Assembly: GCF_016861975.1 (NCBI RefSeq)
Contig: NZ_BOMB01000024.1
Coordinates: forward strand, 1-64,000
Source of the DNA: Actinocatenispora rupis
GTDB taxonomy: Bacteria > Actinomycetota > Actinomycetes > Mycobacteriales > Micromonosporaceae
DNA length: 64,000 bases
Direction of reading: 5' to 3'
The position numbers and the translations under genes are program-made. Each line of letters opens with the position of its first letter. Within the stretch, counting starts at the first letter, position 1. This document shows positions 17,151 through 25,925 of the stretch, piece by piece. Under the pieces are notes generated by a model that saw nothing but the letters and a program-made list of their open reading frames with translations, made no database searches and was not told the DNA's origin.

Positions 17151-17637
17151 GGCCGAGATGACCGGTGACGCGAAGGCCGAGGGCGGCAAGCACGCGGCGA
17201 TCGAGCCGCGCGTCACCGACCACGGTGAGCCGCTGGAGCACCCGCCGACACGCGGCTCGCTCTACGACGGGGTCGCCGACGGTCCGTTCAACGGCAACCA
17301 GCTCGTCCGGCTCGACGAGGCGCTGCGCTCCGCCGACGAGCAGTCCGGACTGACCTTCAGCGTGTACGTCGGGGACCTCGCCGGCGACGACCAGCGGCGC
17401 GCCGCCGACGACCTGCACGACCGGCTGGCCGACCCGGAGAGCAGCGTGCTGCTCGCCGTCTCGCCCAACCAGCGCGTCGTCGAGATCGTCACCGGCGCCC
17501 TCGCCGCCAAGAAACTCCCCGACCGGGTGTGCGCGCTCGCCGCGCTGTCCATGACGTCGGCGTTCTCCGGCGGCGACCTCGCCGGTGGCCTCGTCACCGG
17601 CCTCCGCATGCTCTCCGATCAGGCCCGCATCCCTTAG
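17137..17637 (+). CDS. DUF5130 family protein (TPM-domain-like)
   Basis: The protein has 166 residues from GTG 17137 (GGGAGG upstream). After a polar N-terminus the domain runs from about 45 to 165: FNGNQLVRLDEALRSADEQSGLTFSVYVGDL, then SSVLLAVSPNQRVVEIVTG. The layout resembles the small TPM domain that follows CtaJ in many actinobacteria. It has no membrane segment. Function is unknown. The coding overlap with the ctaJ-like gene suggests a related role. Confidence 0.75.
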   Translation: MAVGEAEMTGDAKAEGGKHAAIEPRVTDHGEPLEHPPTRGSLYDGVADGPFNGNQLVRLDEALRSADEQSGLTFSVYVGDLAGDDQRRAADDLHDRLADPESSVLLAVSPNQRVVEIVTGALAAKKLPDRVCALAALSMTSAFSGGDLAGGLVTGLRMLSDQARIP

Positions 17638-18005
17638 CGGTCAGGGTCGCTGCGCCGGCCCGATTCGCCCGCTCGCGGCGCCGATCCCAGGCTTGTGTGC
17701 TGACCGCACACGGCGCCTGTGCTCGGCTTGCGAGCGAACGAATCGGGCTCGGCTCGCTTCCGTCTCCACACATCGCCGTTGGAGCCTGGATCCGCACGGG
17801 TCGGTTGGCTTCCGTCTCCCCACAACGTGTTGGGACAGAGTCGAATCAGCGAGGCGCTTCCGTTGCCGCGGGTCGCCGTCCGGCCTTGACCGGATTGCGC
17901 TCGCCCGCTTCTGCCACCGCACATCGCGACCGAGGCTTGCGCAGGTAGGGCCGGTTCGCTGCTGTCGGCGTGCCGTGGACGGCAATCGCGCGTGGGCGGG
18001 ACGTG
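17638..18005. other. Non-coding stretch with short direct repeats
   Basis: No gene is seen and codon bias disappears. GCTTCCGTCTCCACACATCG at 17756 recurs as GCTTCCGTCTCCCCACAACG at 17808. Other short CG-rich words recur loosely. The stretch has lower GC than its neighbours and could be decayed sequence. Confidence 0.45.
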
Positions 18006-18191
18006 TCAGTCGGTGCCGGTGGATTCCTGGCCCAGGGTGGGGCGCTGGGCGGCCTCGTCGGGGTCGCCGCAGCGCGGGCACGGCTCGAAGCCCTGCAAGG
18101 TGCGGTAGCGGCCGTCGACGACCGTCGATCGGATGTGCAACACCTCGCCGGACCCGAGGCACGTGCCACACACGGTGCTTGGTGCCGACAT
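18006..18191 (-). CDS. Small zinc-ribbon protein, DnaJ-central-domain-like
   Basis: The protein has 61 residues. Cys8-x2-Cys11-x-Gly-Ser-Gly (CGTCLGSG) pairs with Cys38-x2-Cys41-Gly (CPRCG), the pattern of one zinc module of the DnaJ cysteine-rich domain. The middle (VDGRYRTLQGFEPC) is conserved-looking. It is probably a small zinc protein of unknown function, found alone in many actinomycetes. It is in the same orientation as the HxlR gene but has its own ATG and leader. Confidence 0.7.
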   Translation of the reverse strand: MSAPSTVCGTCLGSGEVLHIRSTVVDGRYRTLQGFEPCPRCGDPDEAAQRPTLGQESTGTD

Positions 18192-18283
18192 GGCGCTCAC
18201 CTTACTGTGCTGACCGTCGTAGTCCAGTAGCGATTCTGGTACGGATGGACACGGTCGCGCTGTCGGATACCCGCAGGGCGGGG

Positions 18284-18679
18284 TCAGCGCCGGTCGTACC
18301 TGCGGCGGGCCCGTTGTACCTCGGGCATGTGGGCCTCGGCCCAGGTCTTCACGCCGGCCATGACCGTGACGAGGCTCTCGCCGAGCGGCGTGAGCGTGTA
18401 GTCGACGCGGACCGGAACCGTTGCGGTGACGGCGCGGTCGACCAGTCCGTCCCGCTCCAGGGTGCGCAGCGTCTGGGTGAGCATCTTCTGGCTGACGCCC
18501 GCGATGCGCCGGCTGAGCTCCGAGTACCGGAGGGGCGTGTCGGCGAGGGCGGTGAGCACGAGCGTGACCCACTTGTCCGCGACGGTGTCGAGCAGTTGCC
18601 GGGACGGGCAGGCCGCGATGTACGCGTCGTACTCCCGCTTCGCCTCGGCCCGCTTCTGTCCCGCGGTCGTCGTCGCCAT
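18284..18679 (-). CDS. HxlR family transcriptional regulator
   Basis: The protein has 131 residues. Cys24 sits at the start of the winged-helix domain (ACPSRQLLDTVADKWVTLVL), where many HxlR proteins have a redox or aldehyde-sensing cysteine. The recognition region is RYSELSRRIAGVSQKMLTQTL and the wing is VPVRVDYTLTPLG. It is divergent from the oxidoreductase at 18793 and probably controls it. Confidence 0.9.
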   Translation of the reverse strand: MATTTAGQKRAEAKREYDAYIAACPSRQLLDTVADKWVTLVLTALADTPLRYSELSRRIAGVSQKMLTQTLRTLERDGLVDRAVTATVPVRVDYTLTPLGESLVTVMAGVKTWAEAHMPEVQRARRRYDRR

Positions 18680-18706
18680 CGGTCACGCACCTCCGGACCC
18701 GTTACG

Positions 18707-18728
18707 TACTTTCAGGTGCCTACTTCCC
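18707..18728. promoter_or_regulatory. Possible HxlR operator
   Basis: TACTTTCAGG followed by TGCCTACTTCCC contains a TACTT direct repeat at 14-bp spacing in the 113-bp gap between the divergent HxlR and oxidoreductase genes. GTAC/TACTT-rich direct repeats are common next to HxlR genes. The assignment is inferred. Confidence 0.45.
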
Positions 18729-18792
18729 GATGGAGAGTACCTGGACCTAGCGTGGGCGCGACAACCACGACGGGAACGAGGGAGTACGCGGG

Positions 18793-19686
18793 ATGCGCGC
18801 AGTGGTACGGGGAGAGCGGGGGCCGGTGCTGGTGGACGTCGCGGCGCCGGAGCCGGGCCCGGGGCAGGTACGGATCCGGACGGTGGCAGCGGCGGTCAAC
18901 CCGGTGGACGTGGCGACCGCGCGGGGGTTGTTCGGTGAGCTCGCGGGCGCCGGGCTCGGCTGGGACGTCGCCGGCACGGTGGACGCGGTGGGGCCGGGCG
19001 TCGACGGGCCGGCGGTCGGCGAACGGGTGGTGGGTTTCCGGGACCGGCTGCTCCCGGCGCTCGGCAGCCACGCCGAGCTGGTGGTCCTGGACGCCGCGGC
19101 GGTGGCGCCCGCCCCCGACCTCGATCCGGTACGCGCGGCCACGTTCCCGCTCAACGCCAGTACGGCGTGGCAGGGGCTCGACGCGTTGGGGCTGGCGCCG
19201 GGTGACTCGCTGCTCGTCACCGGGGCCGCGGGCGCCGTCGGCCGGCACGCCGCCACCCTCGCGGTACGGCGCGGGCTGCGCGTCGTCGCCGCCGTACGTC
19301 CCGGCGCCGGGCACCGGGTCGACACGCCGTACGTGGAGACCGCGGACGGGTGGCCCGATGCGGTACGCGCGTTGGCACCGGGTGGGGTGGACGGGGCGTT
19401 CGACGCGGCCGGACTCGGCGCCACCGCGCTCGACGCGGTACGGTCCGCCGGACGGTACCTGTCGGTGCTGCCGGTGTTGCCGCTGCCGCCGGCGTTCCGT
19501 GGGGTGACGACCCGGGCGGTCGCGGCGTACGGCGACCGGACGGTGCTGACCGAGCTGGTCGCCCTGGCCGCCGCGGGCGTACTCGACGTTCCGGAGCCGG
19601 AGCGCTTCCCGCTCGCCGACGCCACCTCCGCGTACGCGCGGGCCGCCGAGCCGGGCCGCGGTACGCCCGTGGTGCTCGTGCCCTGA
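18793..19686 (+). CDS. Zinc-free medium-chain oxidoreductase (quinone-oxidoreductase type)
   Basis: The protein has 297 residues. It has a GroES-like N-terminus (RIRTVAAAVNPVDVATARG), then a Rossmann domain with VTGAAGAVGRHAATLAVRRG near 140. The zinc-ligand cysteines of alcohol dehydrogenases are absent, which points to an NADPH:quinone oxidoreductase or enoyl reductase type. The divergent HxlR gene suggests induction by a reactive electrophile or quinone. Confidence 0.88.
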   Translation: MRAVVRGERGPVLVDVAAPEPGPGQVRIRTVAAAVNPVDVATARGLFGELAGAGLGWDVAGTVDAVGPGVDGPAVGERVVGFRDRLLPALGSHAELVVLDAAAVAPAPDLDPVRAATFPLNASTAWQGLDALGLAPGDSLLVTGAAGAVGRHAATLAVRRGLRVVAAVRPGAGHRVDTPYVETADGWPDAVRALAPGGVDGAFDAAGLGATALDAVRSAGRYLSVLPVLPLPPAFRGVTTRAVAAYGDRTVLTELVALAAAGVLDVPEPERFPLADATSAYARAAEPGRGTPVVLVP

Positions 19687-19698
19687 GCGGCGGCGCGG

Positions 19699-20292
19699 TC
19701 AGAGCAGCCGGCGCTGCACGACGTCGGCGAGTACGGCGTCGACCATGTCGTGCACGGTGTCGCCGTCGTCGGATCCGCCCGCGAACAGCAGGTGTCCGCC
19801 GCCGACGAGCGCGGCGGCGAGGGAGTCGACGTCGGCGTCGGCGGCGATGCGGCCCAGCTCGCACTCGTCCGTGAGGTACGCGGCGAGCATCGCGACGGCC
19901 TCGGTGAGTACGGGGATGCCGGTGGCCGGGTCGGCCGTACGCAGGCGTTCGCGCAGGGTGTCGCGGAAGACGACGAGGCCGACCACCGACACCGCGATCG
20001 GGTCGTACAGCTCGGTCAGGGCGGCGGTGAGGTTGCCGGTGACGGTGCCGGTCCCGGCGGCGCCGCGCAGCGCGGTGGTCTGGGCGCCGAGCCGGGCGAG
20101 GCGGTCGCGGACGAGTTCGGCGAGGAAGTCGTCGAAGTCGGCGAAGTGCTTGTGCAGCACGCCTTTCGCGACGCCGGCCTCCGTGGTGACCGAGCGGCTG
20201 GTGAGCCCGGTCGCGCCGTCGCGCAGCAGGATCCGTACGGCGGCGTCGAGGAGCTGCTGTCGTGCGTCGCGGATGTGTACCCCGGTGGGCAC
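19699..20292 (-). CDS. TetR family transcriptional regulator
   Basis: The protein has 197 residues from GTG 20292, chosen because GGAGG lies seven bases upstream; the GTG at 20319 has no such site. The helix-turn-helix is at about 10-55: DAAVRILLRDGATGLTSRSV, then AGVAKGVLHKHFADFDDFL. The ligand-binding domain follows. It is divergent from a methyltransferase gene, with a near-perfect operator between them. Confidence 0.9.
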   Translation of the reverse strand: MPTGVHIRDARQQLLDAAVRILLRDGATGLTSRSVTTEAGVAKGVLHKHFADFDDFLAELVRDRLARLGAQTTALRGAAGTGTVTGNLTAALTELYDPIAVSVVGLVVFRDTLRERLRTADPATGIPVLTEAVAMLAAYLTDECELGRIAADADVDSLAAALVGGGHLLFAGGSDDGDTVHDMVDAVLADVVQRRLL

Positions 20293-20331
20293 GGGGCTGC
20301 CTCCGTTCGTCCGGCCCACCCGGATTGCTTG

Positions 20332-20349
20332 AGTGGGCGAGCGCCCACT
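20332..20349. promoter_or_regulatory. TetR operator
   Basis: AGTGGGCG and CGCCCACT form perfect 8-bp arms around two bases. A further half-site, GGTGGGCG, follows directly and reaches the methyltransferase start codon at 20361. Repression by the divergent TetR protein would block the start region directly. Confidence 0.8.
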
Positions 20350-20360
20350 AAGGTGGGCGC

Positions 20361-21200
20361 ATGGTCACTTTACCGCCGCGGGAGGACCCCGCACCGCAAC
20401 CCATTGAAGCGCATCAGGCCCGCACGACGGCGGAGTCGTTCGGCGTCGACGCGGCACGGTACGACCGGGCCCGCCCGCCGTACCCGGACGCGCTCGTGAC
20501 GCGGATCGTCGAGGCGAGCCCGGGCACCGCGGTACTCGACGTCGGCTGCGGAACCGGCATCGTCGCGCGGCAGTTCGCGGCGGCCGGGTGCACCGTGCTC
20601 GGTGTCGACCCGGACGCGCGGATGGTCGAGTTCGCCCGGAGTACCGGGGTCTCGGCCGAGGTGGGGACGTTCGAGGAGTGGGAGCCCGCCGGCCGCACGT
20701 ACGACGCGGTCGTCGCCGGCCAGGCGTGGCACTGGGTCGACCCGGTCGCCGGCGCGGCCAAGGCCGCCCGGATCCTGCGCCCCGGCGGGCGACTCGCCGT
20801 GTTCGGGCACGCGTTCGACGCGCCGCCCACCGTCACCGCCGCGTACACCGAGGCGTTCCGCCGGGTCGCGCCCGACTCGCCCATGAACCGCGGCCCGGCC
20901 GCCGGCACCCGCACCGCCCTCGACATCTACCAGGAGATGTTCGCGCGGGCCGCCGACGGCATCCGCACCGCCGGCGGGTACGACGAGCCCGAACAGTGGC
21001 GCTTCACCTGGCCACAGTCGTACACGCGGGAGGAGTGGCTCGACCACCTGCCCACCACCGGCGCCCTCACCCGGCTCGAACCCGCCGCCCTGGCCGAGAT
21101 ACTCGACCAGGTCGGCGCGGCCGTCGATGCGCTCGGCGGCAGCTTCACCATGCCGTACACGACGCTCGCGGCGACGGCGCGCCGACTCCCTGTCTCCTGA
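20361..21200 (+). CDS. SAM-dependent class I methyltransferase
   Basis: The protein has 279 residues. The SAM-binding motif I LDVGCGTG is at 59-66, the acidic end of strand 2 at VLGVDPD, and post-motif GQAWHWVD is typical of the methyltransferase type 11 group. An N-terminal ESFGVDAARYDRARPPYP element is usual in this group. The substrate is unknown. It is under the TetR operator at 20332-20349; the start codon is only 11 bp from the palindrome, leaving AAGGTGG as the ribosome site. Confidence 0.88.
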   Translation: MVTLPPREDPAPQPIEAHQARTTAESFGVDAARYDRARPPYPDALVTRIVEASPGTAVLDVGCGTGIVARQFAAAGCTVLGVDPDARMVEFARSTGVSAEVGTFEEWEPAGRTYDAVVAGQAWHWVDPVAGAAKAARILRPGGRLAVFGHAFDAPPTVTAAYTEAFRRVAPDSPMNRGPAAGTRTALDIYQEMFARAADGIRTAGGYDEPEQWRFTWPQSYTREEWLDHLPTTGALTRLEPAALAEILDQVGAAVDALGGSFTMPYTTLAATARRLPVS

Positions 21201-21204
21201 CTCC

Positions 21205-21480
21205 GCTTGCGCCGCAACGGATCCCGCGACCGTGGGCGGTGGCGGTGCGCCGGATCCTGTGGCGGGTCCGCAACGGATTCCAGGCCCGTGTGCAACGGGC
21301 GATTCGCGCAATCCGGCAGGGTTTGCTTGTGCCGCAACAGATCTCCGGGCCGTGTGTGACGGTGATTTGGTGGGTTCGCTTGTGCCGCAACGGCTCTCCA
21401 GTACGCGCGCGACGGCGACGCGCTGAGTCGTACCCGGTTGCCGGCGGGGTTCGCTTGTGCTGCAACGGGTTGCGTACGGA
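21205..21480. repeat. Five degenerate direct repeats with a CCGCAACGG core
   Basis: Units begin at about 21205, 21262, 21324, 21378 and 21453. The model unit is GCTTGTGCCGCAACGGATCT followed by CCGGGCCGTGTG, with 54-75 bp from unit to unit. The stretch is non-coding and holds no other gene. Related CCGCAACGG sequences occur at 7.0 kb and, as a long hairpin, at 32.8 kb. Confidence 0.65.
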
Positions 21481-21485
21481 GACGG

Positions 21486-21518
21486 CGAGGGCCCGGGACG
21501 GGGTGTCCCGGGCCCTCG
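21486..21518. terminator. Hairpin terminator after pepN
   Basis: Perfect 14-bp arms (CGAGGGCCCGGGAC / GTCCCGGGCCCTCG) surround a 5-nt loop, 15 bp beyond the stop of the minus-strand pepN gene. Confidence 0.75.
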
Positions 21519-21532
21519 TCGTGGGGCGTCGG

Positions 21533-24085
21533 TCAGGCGCCGGCGGCGATGTCGCAGGCGCGCGCCCGCAGCGCCCGCTGTACTCCGTCCTTGCCTTCGG
21601 CGACGAGCCGCCGCAGCGGCGCCGGGTGGTCGCCCGACAGCCACTGGTCGGTCGCCGCCACCGTGGCCTCGTCCACCAGCAGGCTCGGGTACCCGAGAAT
21701 GGCGAAGACCTGCGCGACCTCGCCGTCGAAGCGGCCCCACACGCCGGCCACGTCCGTGAAGTACAGGTCGCGGTACGGGGCGAGCAGGTCGAGCTGCGCC
21801 GAGTGCCAGAAGCCCTGGAGCATGGCGCGCTGGAGCCAGTTCGGCAGCTTGGTGTCGGTGGTGATCTGGTGCCACACGTCGGCCTTGCTGTCCGCGTCGG
21901 GCCGCAGCGCCCGCGCCAGCGACGCCTGCCGCTGGCCGCTCGCGGTGTTGTCGCGGGCCAGCTCGGCGTCGATCTCCGCCGCCCCGTACTCGCCGAGCGC
22001 GACCAGCGTCTGCGTCAGGTGCCAGCGCAGGTCGGTGTCGACGGTCAACCCGGCCGGTACGTTCTCGCCGGCGAGCCAGCCGCGCAGTACGGCCAGCTCG
22101 TCCGGCGTCCGCGCCAGCGACGCGTACTCCTGGGCGAAGGTGAGCTGGAGCCCGCCGCCGGGCTCGGCCGTACGCAGGGCGTCGGTGAGCGCGGAGGTGA
22201 GGATCGCCCGGCCGGTGGCCTGCCACGCCGGGTCGGCGTACAGGTTGATGGCCTGGCGGGCGGTACGCAGCAGGATCGTGACCAGGCTGACGTCGGTCTC
22301 GGCGGCGATGCCGGTCGCGACGAGCTGCACGAACTGGCGCGCCGGCAGCTCCGCGTCGCGCAGCATGTCCTGCGCCGCCGCCCACACCAGCCCGCGCGGC
22401 AGCGACGAGGCGAAGTGCGAGATGTGCTCGACGATGGTCGCCATGGACCGCTCGTCCAGCCGGATCTTCGCGTACGTCAGGTCGTCGTCGTTGACGAGCA
22501 GCACGTCGGGGACGCGCTCGCCGGTCAGCTCCGGCACCTCGGTGCGCTCGCCGGACACGTCCAGCTCGATCCGCTTGCGCCGCACCAGTTTCCCGCCGTC
22601 CAGGTCGTACAGGCCGATGGCGAGGCGGTGGGTGCGCAGCGTCGGGTAGTCGGCCGGGGCCTCCTGGAGCACGGCGACCGCGGAGTACGTGTCGCCGTCC
22701 ACGGCGACCTCCGGGCGCAGCGTGTTGACCTGCGCGGTCGTCAGCCACTGCGACGCGTACCCGCGCAGCTCGCGGCCGGACGCCTCCTCCAGCGCGCCGA
22801 GCAGGTCGTCGAACGTGGCGTTGCCCCACGCGTGCTTCGGGAAGTACGCCCGGAGGCCGCGCACGAACGCGTCACGCCCCACGTACGCGACGATCTGCTT
22901 GAGGATGCTGGCGCCCTTGGCGTACGTGATGCCGTCGAAGTTGACCTCGACGGTCTCCACGTCCGGCACGTCGGTGTACACGGGGTGCGTGGTCGGCAGC
23001 TGGTCCTGGCCGTAGCCCCAGCGCTTGCGCAGCGCGAGGAACGTGGTCCAGGCGTCGGCGAAGCGGGTGGCCTCGGCGTTGCACCAGTGGCTGGCCCACT
23101 CGGCGAACGACTCGTTCAGCCACAGGTCGTCCCACCAGCGCATCGTCACCAGGTCGCCGAACCACATGTGCGCCAGCTCGTGCAGGATCGTGTTGGCGCG
23201 CTGCTCGTACTCGAAGTCGGTGACCTGCGAGCGGAACAGGTAGTGCTCCTCGGAGATCGTGATGCAGCCGAAGTTCTCCATCGCGCCCGCGTTGTACTCC
23301 GGCACCAGCAGCTGGTCGTACTTTGCCAGCGGGTACCGCATGCCGAACTGCGCGTGGTAGAAGTCGAAGCCCTGCTTGGTGATCGTCAGGATGTCGTCGG
23401 CGTCCAGGTGCTCGGCCAGGCTCTTCCGGCAGTACACGCCGAGGTCGATGCCGTCGTGCGAGTCCCGCACCTCGTGGTACGGCCCGGCGCAGACGGCCGT
23501 GACGTACGTGCTCATGAGGGCGCCCTCGGTGAACGTGACGACCTTGTCGTGCTCGCGCTCGGCGGTCTCGGCGACCGGCGAGTTCGACACGACGGTCCAG
23601 TGCTTCGGCACCGTCACCACGAACGTGTGCTTCGCCTTCAGGTCCGGCTGGTCGAAGCAGGCGAACGTGCGCTGCGCGTCGTTCGTCTCGAACTGGCTGT
23701 ACAGGTAGACCTCGCCGTCGACCGGGTCGACCGCCCGGTGCAGGCCCTGCCCGGACGTCGAGTAGACGCAGTCGGCGTCGACGACCAGTACGTTCTCCGC
23801 GGCGAGGCCGGGCACCGCCAGCCCCTTCTCCGCGTCGTACGACGAGAGGTCGAGCGGGGTGCCGTTGAGCGTGGCCGACCGCAGCGTCTCGGCGGAGATC
23901 TCCACGAACGTGGCCGCGCCGGGCTCGGCGCAGCGGAAGGTGATCTCACTGCGGGAGGAGTACGTCTGCTCGCCGGGCGCGCCCGAACCGTCCGTCAGGT
24001 CCAGCTCGACCCGGTACGTCACGTCGGACAACAGCCGGGCGCGCTCGGCAGCCTCGGTCCGGGCGAGGTTGTGGATGCCTGGCAA
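21533..24085 (-). CDS. pepN: Aminopeptidase N (M1 family)
   Basis: The protein has 850 residues, the usual size of actinobacterial PepN, a cytoplasmic zinc aminopeptidase. Exopeptidase motif GAMEN is at 267-271, zinc site HELAH at 302-306 with the third ligand Glu325, and the ERAP1-like C-terminal domain follows. The start is read as TTG 24085 (LPGIHNL, normally MPGIHNL in relatives) with AAGGAGGAG just upstream. The longer open frame back to 24277 lacks any family pattern. Confidence 0.93.
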   Translation of the reverse strand: MPGIHNLARTEAAERARLLSDVTYRVELDLTDGSGAPGEQTYSSRSEITFRCAEPGAATFVEISAETLRSATLNGTPLDLSSYDAEKGLAVPGLAAENVLVVDADCVYSTSGQGLHRAVDPVDGEVYLYSQFETNDAQRTFACFDQPDLKAKHTFVVTVPKHWTVVSNSPVAETAEREHDKVVTFTEGALMSTYVTAVCAGPYHEVRDSHDGIDLGVYCRKSLAEHLDADDILTITKQGFDFYHAQFGMRYPLAKYDQLLVPEYNAGAMENFGCITISEEHYLFRSQVTDFEYEQRANTILHELAHMWFGDLVTMRWWDDLWLNESFAEWASHWCNAEATRFADAWTTFLALRKRWGYGQDQLPTTHPVYTDVPDVETVEVNFDGITYAKGASILKQIVAYVGRDAFVRGLRAYFPKHAWGNATFDDLLGALEEASGRELRGYASQWLTTAQVNTLRPEVAVDGDTYSAVAVLQEAPADYPTLRTHRLAIGLYDLDGGKLVRRKRIELDVSGERTEVPELTGERVPDVLLVNDDDLTYAKIRLDERSMATIVEHISHFASSLPRGLVWAAAQDMLRDAELPARQFVQLVATGIAAETDVSLVTILLRTARQAINLYADPAWQATGRAILTSALTDALRTAEPGGGLQLTFAQEYASLARTPDELAVLRGWLAGENVPAGLTVDTDLRWHLTQTLVALGEYGAAEIDAELARDNTASGQRQASLARALRPDADSKADVWHQITTDTKLPNWLQRAMLQGFWHSAQLDLLAPYRDLYFTDVAGVWGRFDGEVAQVFAILGYPSLLVDEATVAATDQWLSGDHPAPLRRLVAEGKDGVQRALRARACDIAAGA

Positions 24086-24255
24086 GTCTCCTCCTTGAGG
24101 CTTGGTGCCTGGCGGCCTCGTGGGCCGCCGCATGTGCGTGCTCTGGCGAGTGTTCCACGGCCCGGGGCGGCCCGCGCGGATACCTACCGGCAGGCTCATG
24201 GTTGCGGTAGCAATTGTTAGGGAACCTGCTGTGTGAGGACAGAGAGAAGGACAGC

Positions 24256-24882
24256 GTGAGCGAGAACGACCGGACAAAGGTGCACATGTGGTTCGACCCG
24301 GCCTGCCCGTGGGCCTGGCTGACCTCCCGCTGGCTGCTGGAGGTCGAGGGCGTCCGCCCCATCGACACCACGTTCCATGTGATGTCGCTCGCCGTTCTCA
24401 ACGAGGACAAGGACATCCCGGACGACTACCGCACCATGCTCTCCGGTACGTGGGGCGCCGTGCGGATCTGCATCGCCGCCGAGCGCAAGTACGGCCCGGA
24501 GGTGCTGCGCGACCTGTACACGGCGCTCGGTACCCGGATCCACCCGCTCAAGCAGGAGAAGAACCGCGACCTGTACGTCGCCGCCCTGACCGAGGCGCGG
24601 CTGCCCGTCGAACTCGCCGACGCCGCCGACACCGACGAGTACGACGAGCGGCTGCGGGAGAGCCACCACGAGGGCATGGACCCGGTCGGGTACGAGGTCG
24701 GCACCCCGGTCATCCACGTACCGGGTGCGGACGGGCTCGTCGCGTTCTTCGGCCCGGTGATCAGCCCCGCGCCCAAGGGCGAGGCCGCCGGCAAGCTCTG
24801 GGACGGCGTCCTCGCGGTCGCGTCCACCGACGGATTCTTCGAACTCAAGCGCACCCGTACCCGCGGCCCGATCTTCGACTGA
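24256..24882 (+). CDS. DsbA-fold protein related to mycothiol-dependent nitroreductase Rv2466c, with CPWA active site
   Basis: The protein has 208 residues from GTG 24256 (AAGGA upstream). The whole length follows Mycobacterium tuberculosis Rv2466c as I recall it: WFDPACPWAWLTSRWLLEV, FHVMSLAVLNE, LRESHHEGMDPVGYEVGTP, FFELKRTRT near the end. Rv2466c has an active-site CPWC; here it is Cys17-Pro-Trp-Ala20, so the second cysteine is missing. A mycothiol-linked monothiol mechanism is the natural inference. It is divergent from pepN. Confidence 0.85.
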   Translation: MSENDRTKVHMWFDPACPWAWLTSRWLLEVEGVRPIDTTFHVMSLAVLNEDKDIPDDYRTMLSGTWGAVRICIAAERKYGPEVLRDLYTALGTRIHPLKQEKNRDLYVAALTEARLPVELADAADTDEYDERLRESHHEGMDPVGYEVGTPVIHVPGADGLVAFFGPVISPAPKGEAAGKLWDGVLAVASTDGFFELKRTRTRGPIFD

Positions 24883-24889
24883 CCGCCCG

Positions 24890-24926
24890 CCGGTGCCCGG
24901 TGGGACCGACTCCCACCGGACACCGG
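24890..24926. terminator. Hairpin between convergent genes
   Basis: Nested arms CCGGTG...CACCGG and GGTGGGA / TCCCACC around CCGAC lie in the 51-bp gap between the convergent Rv2466c-like and acid phosphatase genes. It is a likely bidirectional terminator. Confidence 0.65.
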
Positions 24927-24933
24927 TGCCGGG

Positions 24934-25704
24934 CTAGGGCAGGTAGTACATGGGGTTGGGCATCTTGAAGGTGCGCTCGGCGTGCCCGCCCTTGAGGTCC
25001 GAGTACTGGTCGCCGACGTTCGCGACGATCGTGTAGCCCTCGTCCTCGATGTGCGCCCGCGTGCCCGACTTGTACTCGACGGTCGAGCAGTTCGGCGAGC
25101 ACGGCAGGTACGGCGGGTACGGCGCGGTCTTCACCTTGGTGTAGATGCCGGTCGGCTTCGGGAAGCCGACCTGCGCCAGGTTCGCCAGCGTGTCGTCCTG
25201 CTGGGTCGCCGGGCGGCCCGTCACGTAGAACACCGCGAACCCGTGGTCGGTCGCCCAGGTGACGACGTCGACCATGCCGAACACGGCCGGGAAGCACTTC
25301 GCGGCCACGCACTGGGCGTTGGTCGTCGGGTCGTACCCGAAGTCGTGCGACGCCTCGTACGTGTAGTTGAGCAGCGTCGTGTCGTCCACGTCGAACACCA
25401 CCGCCGGCTTGTCGCCGTGCCGGTGCGTCCGCAGCCACGTGCTCAGCTGGGACTCCACCCGCTTGGCGTCGCGGGCGTAGTTCGAGTCCGGCGACGCCTT
25501 GCTGTCACCGCTGTCGCCGTAGTACGCCTTGATCTGGTTCTTGACCAGGCCCAGGTTGTCGATCTGGCTGTCGTGCCGGGGTGCGCCGCTGCCGGCACCG
25601 GTCTGGTCGGCGCTGCCGGCGCTCGCTCCGGCGACACCGACCACCAGCGCGGCACCGAGCGCGACCGCCGCGGCCAGCAGCCGTGGCCTGGTGGGCTTCC
25701 GCAT
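24934..25704 (-). CDS. Secreted HAD-type acid phosphatase
   Basis: The protein has 256 residues with a Sec signal peptide (hydrophobic 9-28, cleavage near ASA at about 27-30). The phosphatase motif is FDVDDTT with nucleophile Asp105 and Asp107; later motifs are YVTGRP and a C-terminal GDQYSDL acidic site. It belongs to the plant-type or class B acid phosphatase superfamily and would release phosphate from organic esters outside the cell. The leader shows no phosphate-box that I can recognise. Confidence 0.88.
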   Translation of the reverse strand: MRKPTRPRLLAAAVALGAALVVGVAGASAGSADQTGAGSGAPRHDSQIDNLGLVKNQIKAYYGDSGDSKASPDSNYARDAKRVESQLSTWLRTHRHGDKPAVVFDVDDTTLLNYTYEASHDFGYDPTTNAQCVAAKCFPAVFGMVDVVTWATDHGFAVFYVTGRPATQQDDTLANLAQVGFPKPTGIYTKVKTAPYPPYLPCSPNCSTVEYKSGTRAHIEDEGYTIVANVGDQYSDLKGGHAERTFKMPNPMYYLP

Positions 25705-25925
25705 CCTCTTCCCTTCCGGCCGGGGGATGCCGGCCTCTGTCCTCTCGGGGTACGCGCGGGGGACCGGCGCGCGGTGAGCAGGTTGGCCGGTGGGCGGCCC
25801 GGTGTCAATGACCCGGGCCGGGCCGATGCGGTACCGGAACAGACCGGTAGCGTCGGCGGTGACGGGGGAGGTGCCGCCACGGGCCTCCCGTGGAGGACCT
25901 CGACCGCGAGCACGAGGAGCTACCG

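Noticed and set aside
20588-24220. Plus-strand frame of 1210 codons antisense to pepN
   Set aside because: Low-complexity Arg/Val/Gln-rich translation with no recognisable domain; pepN on the other strand has full M1 motifs.
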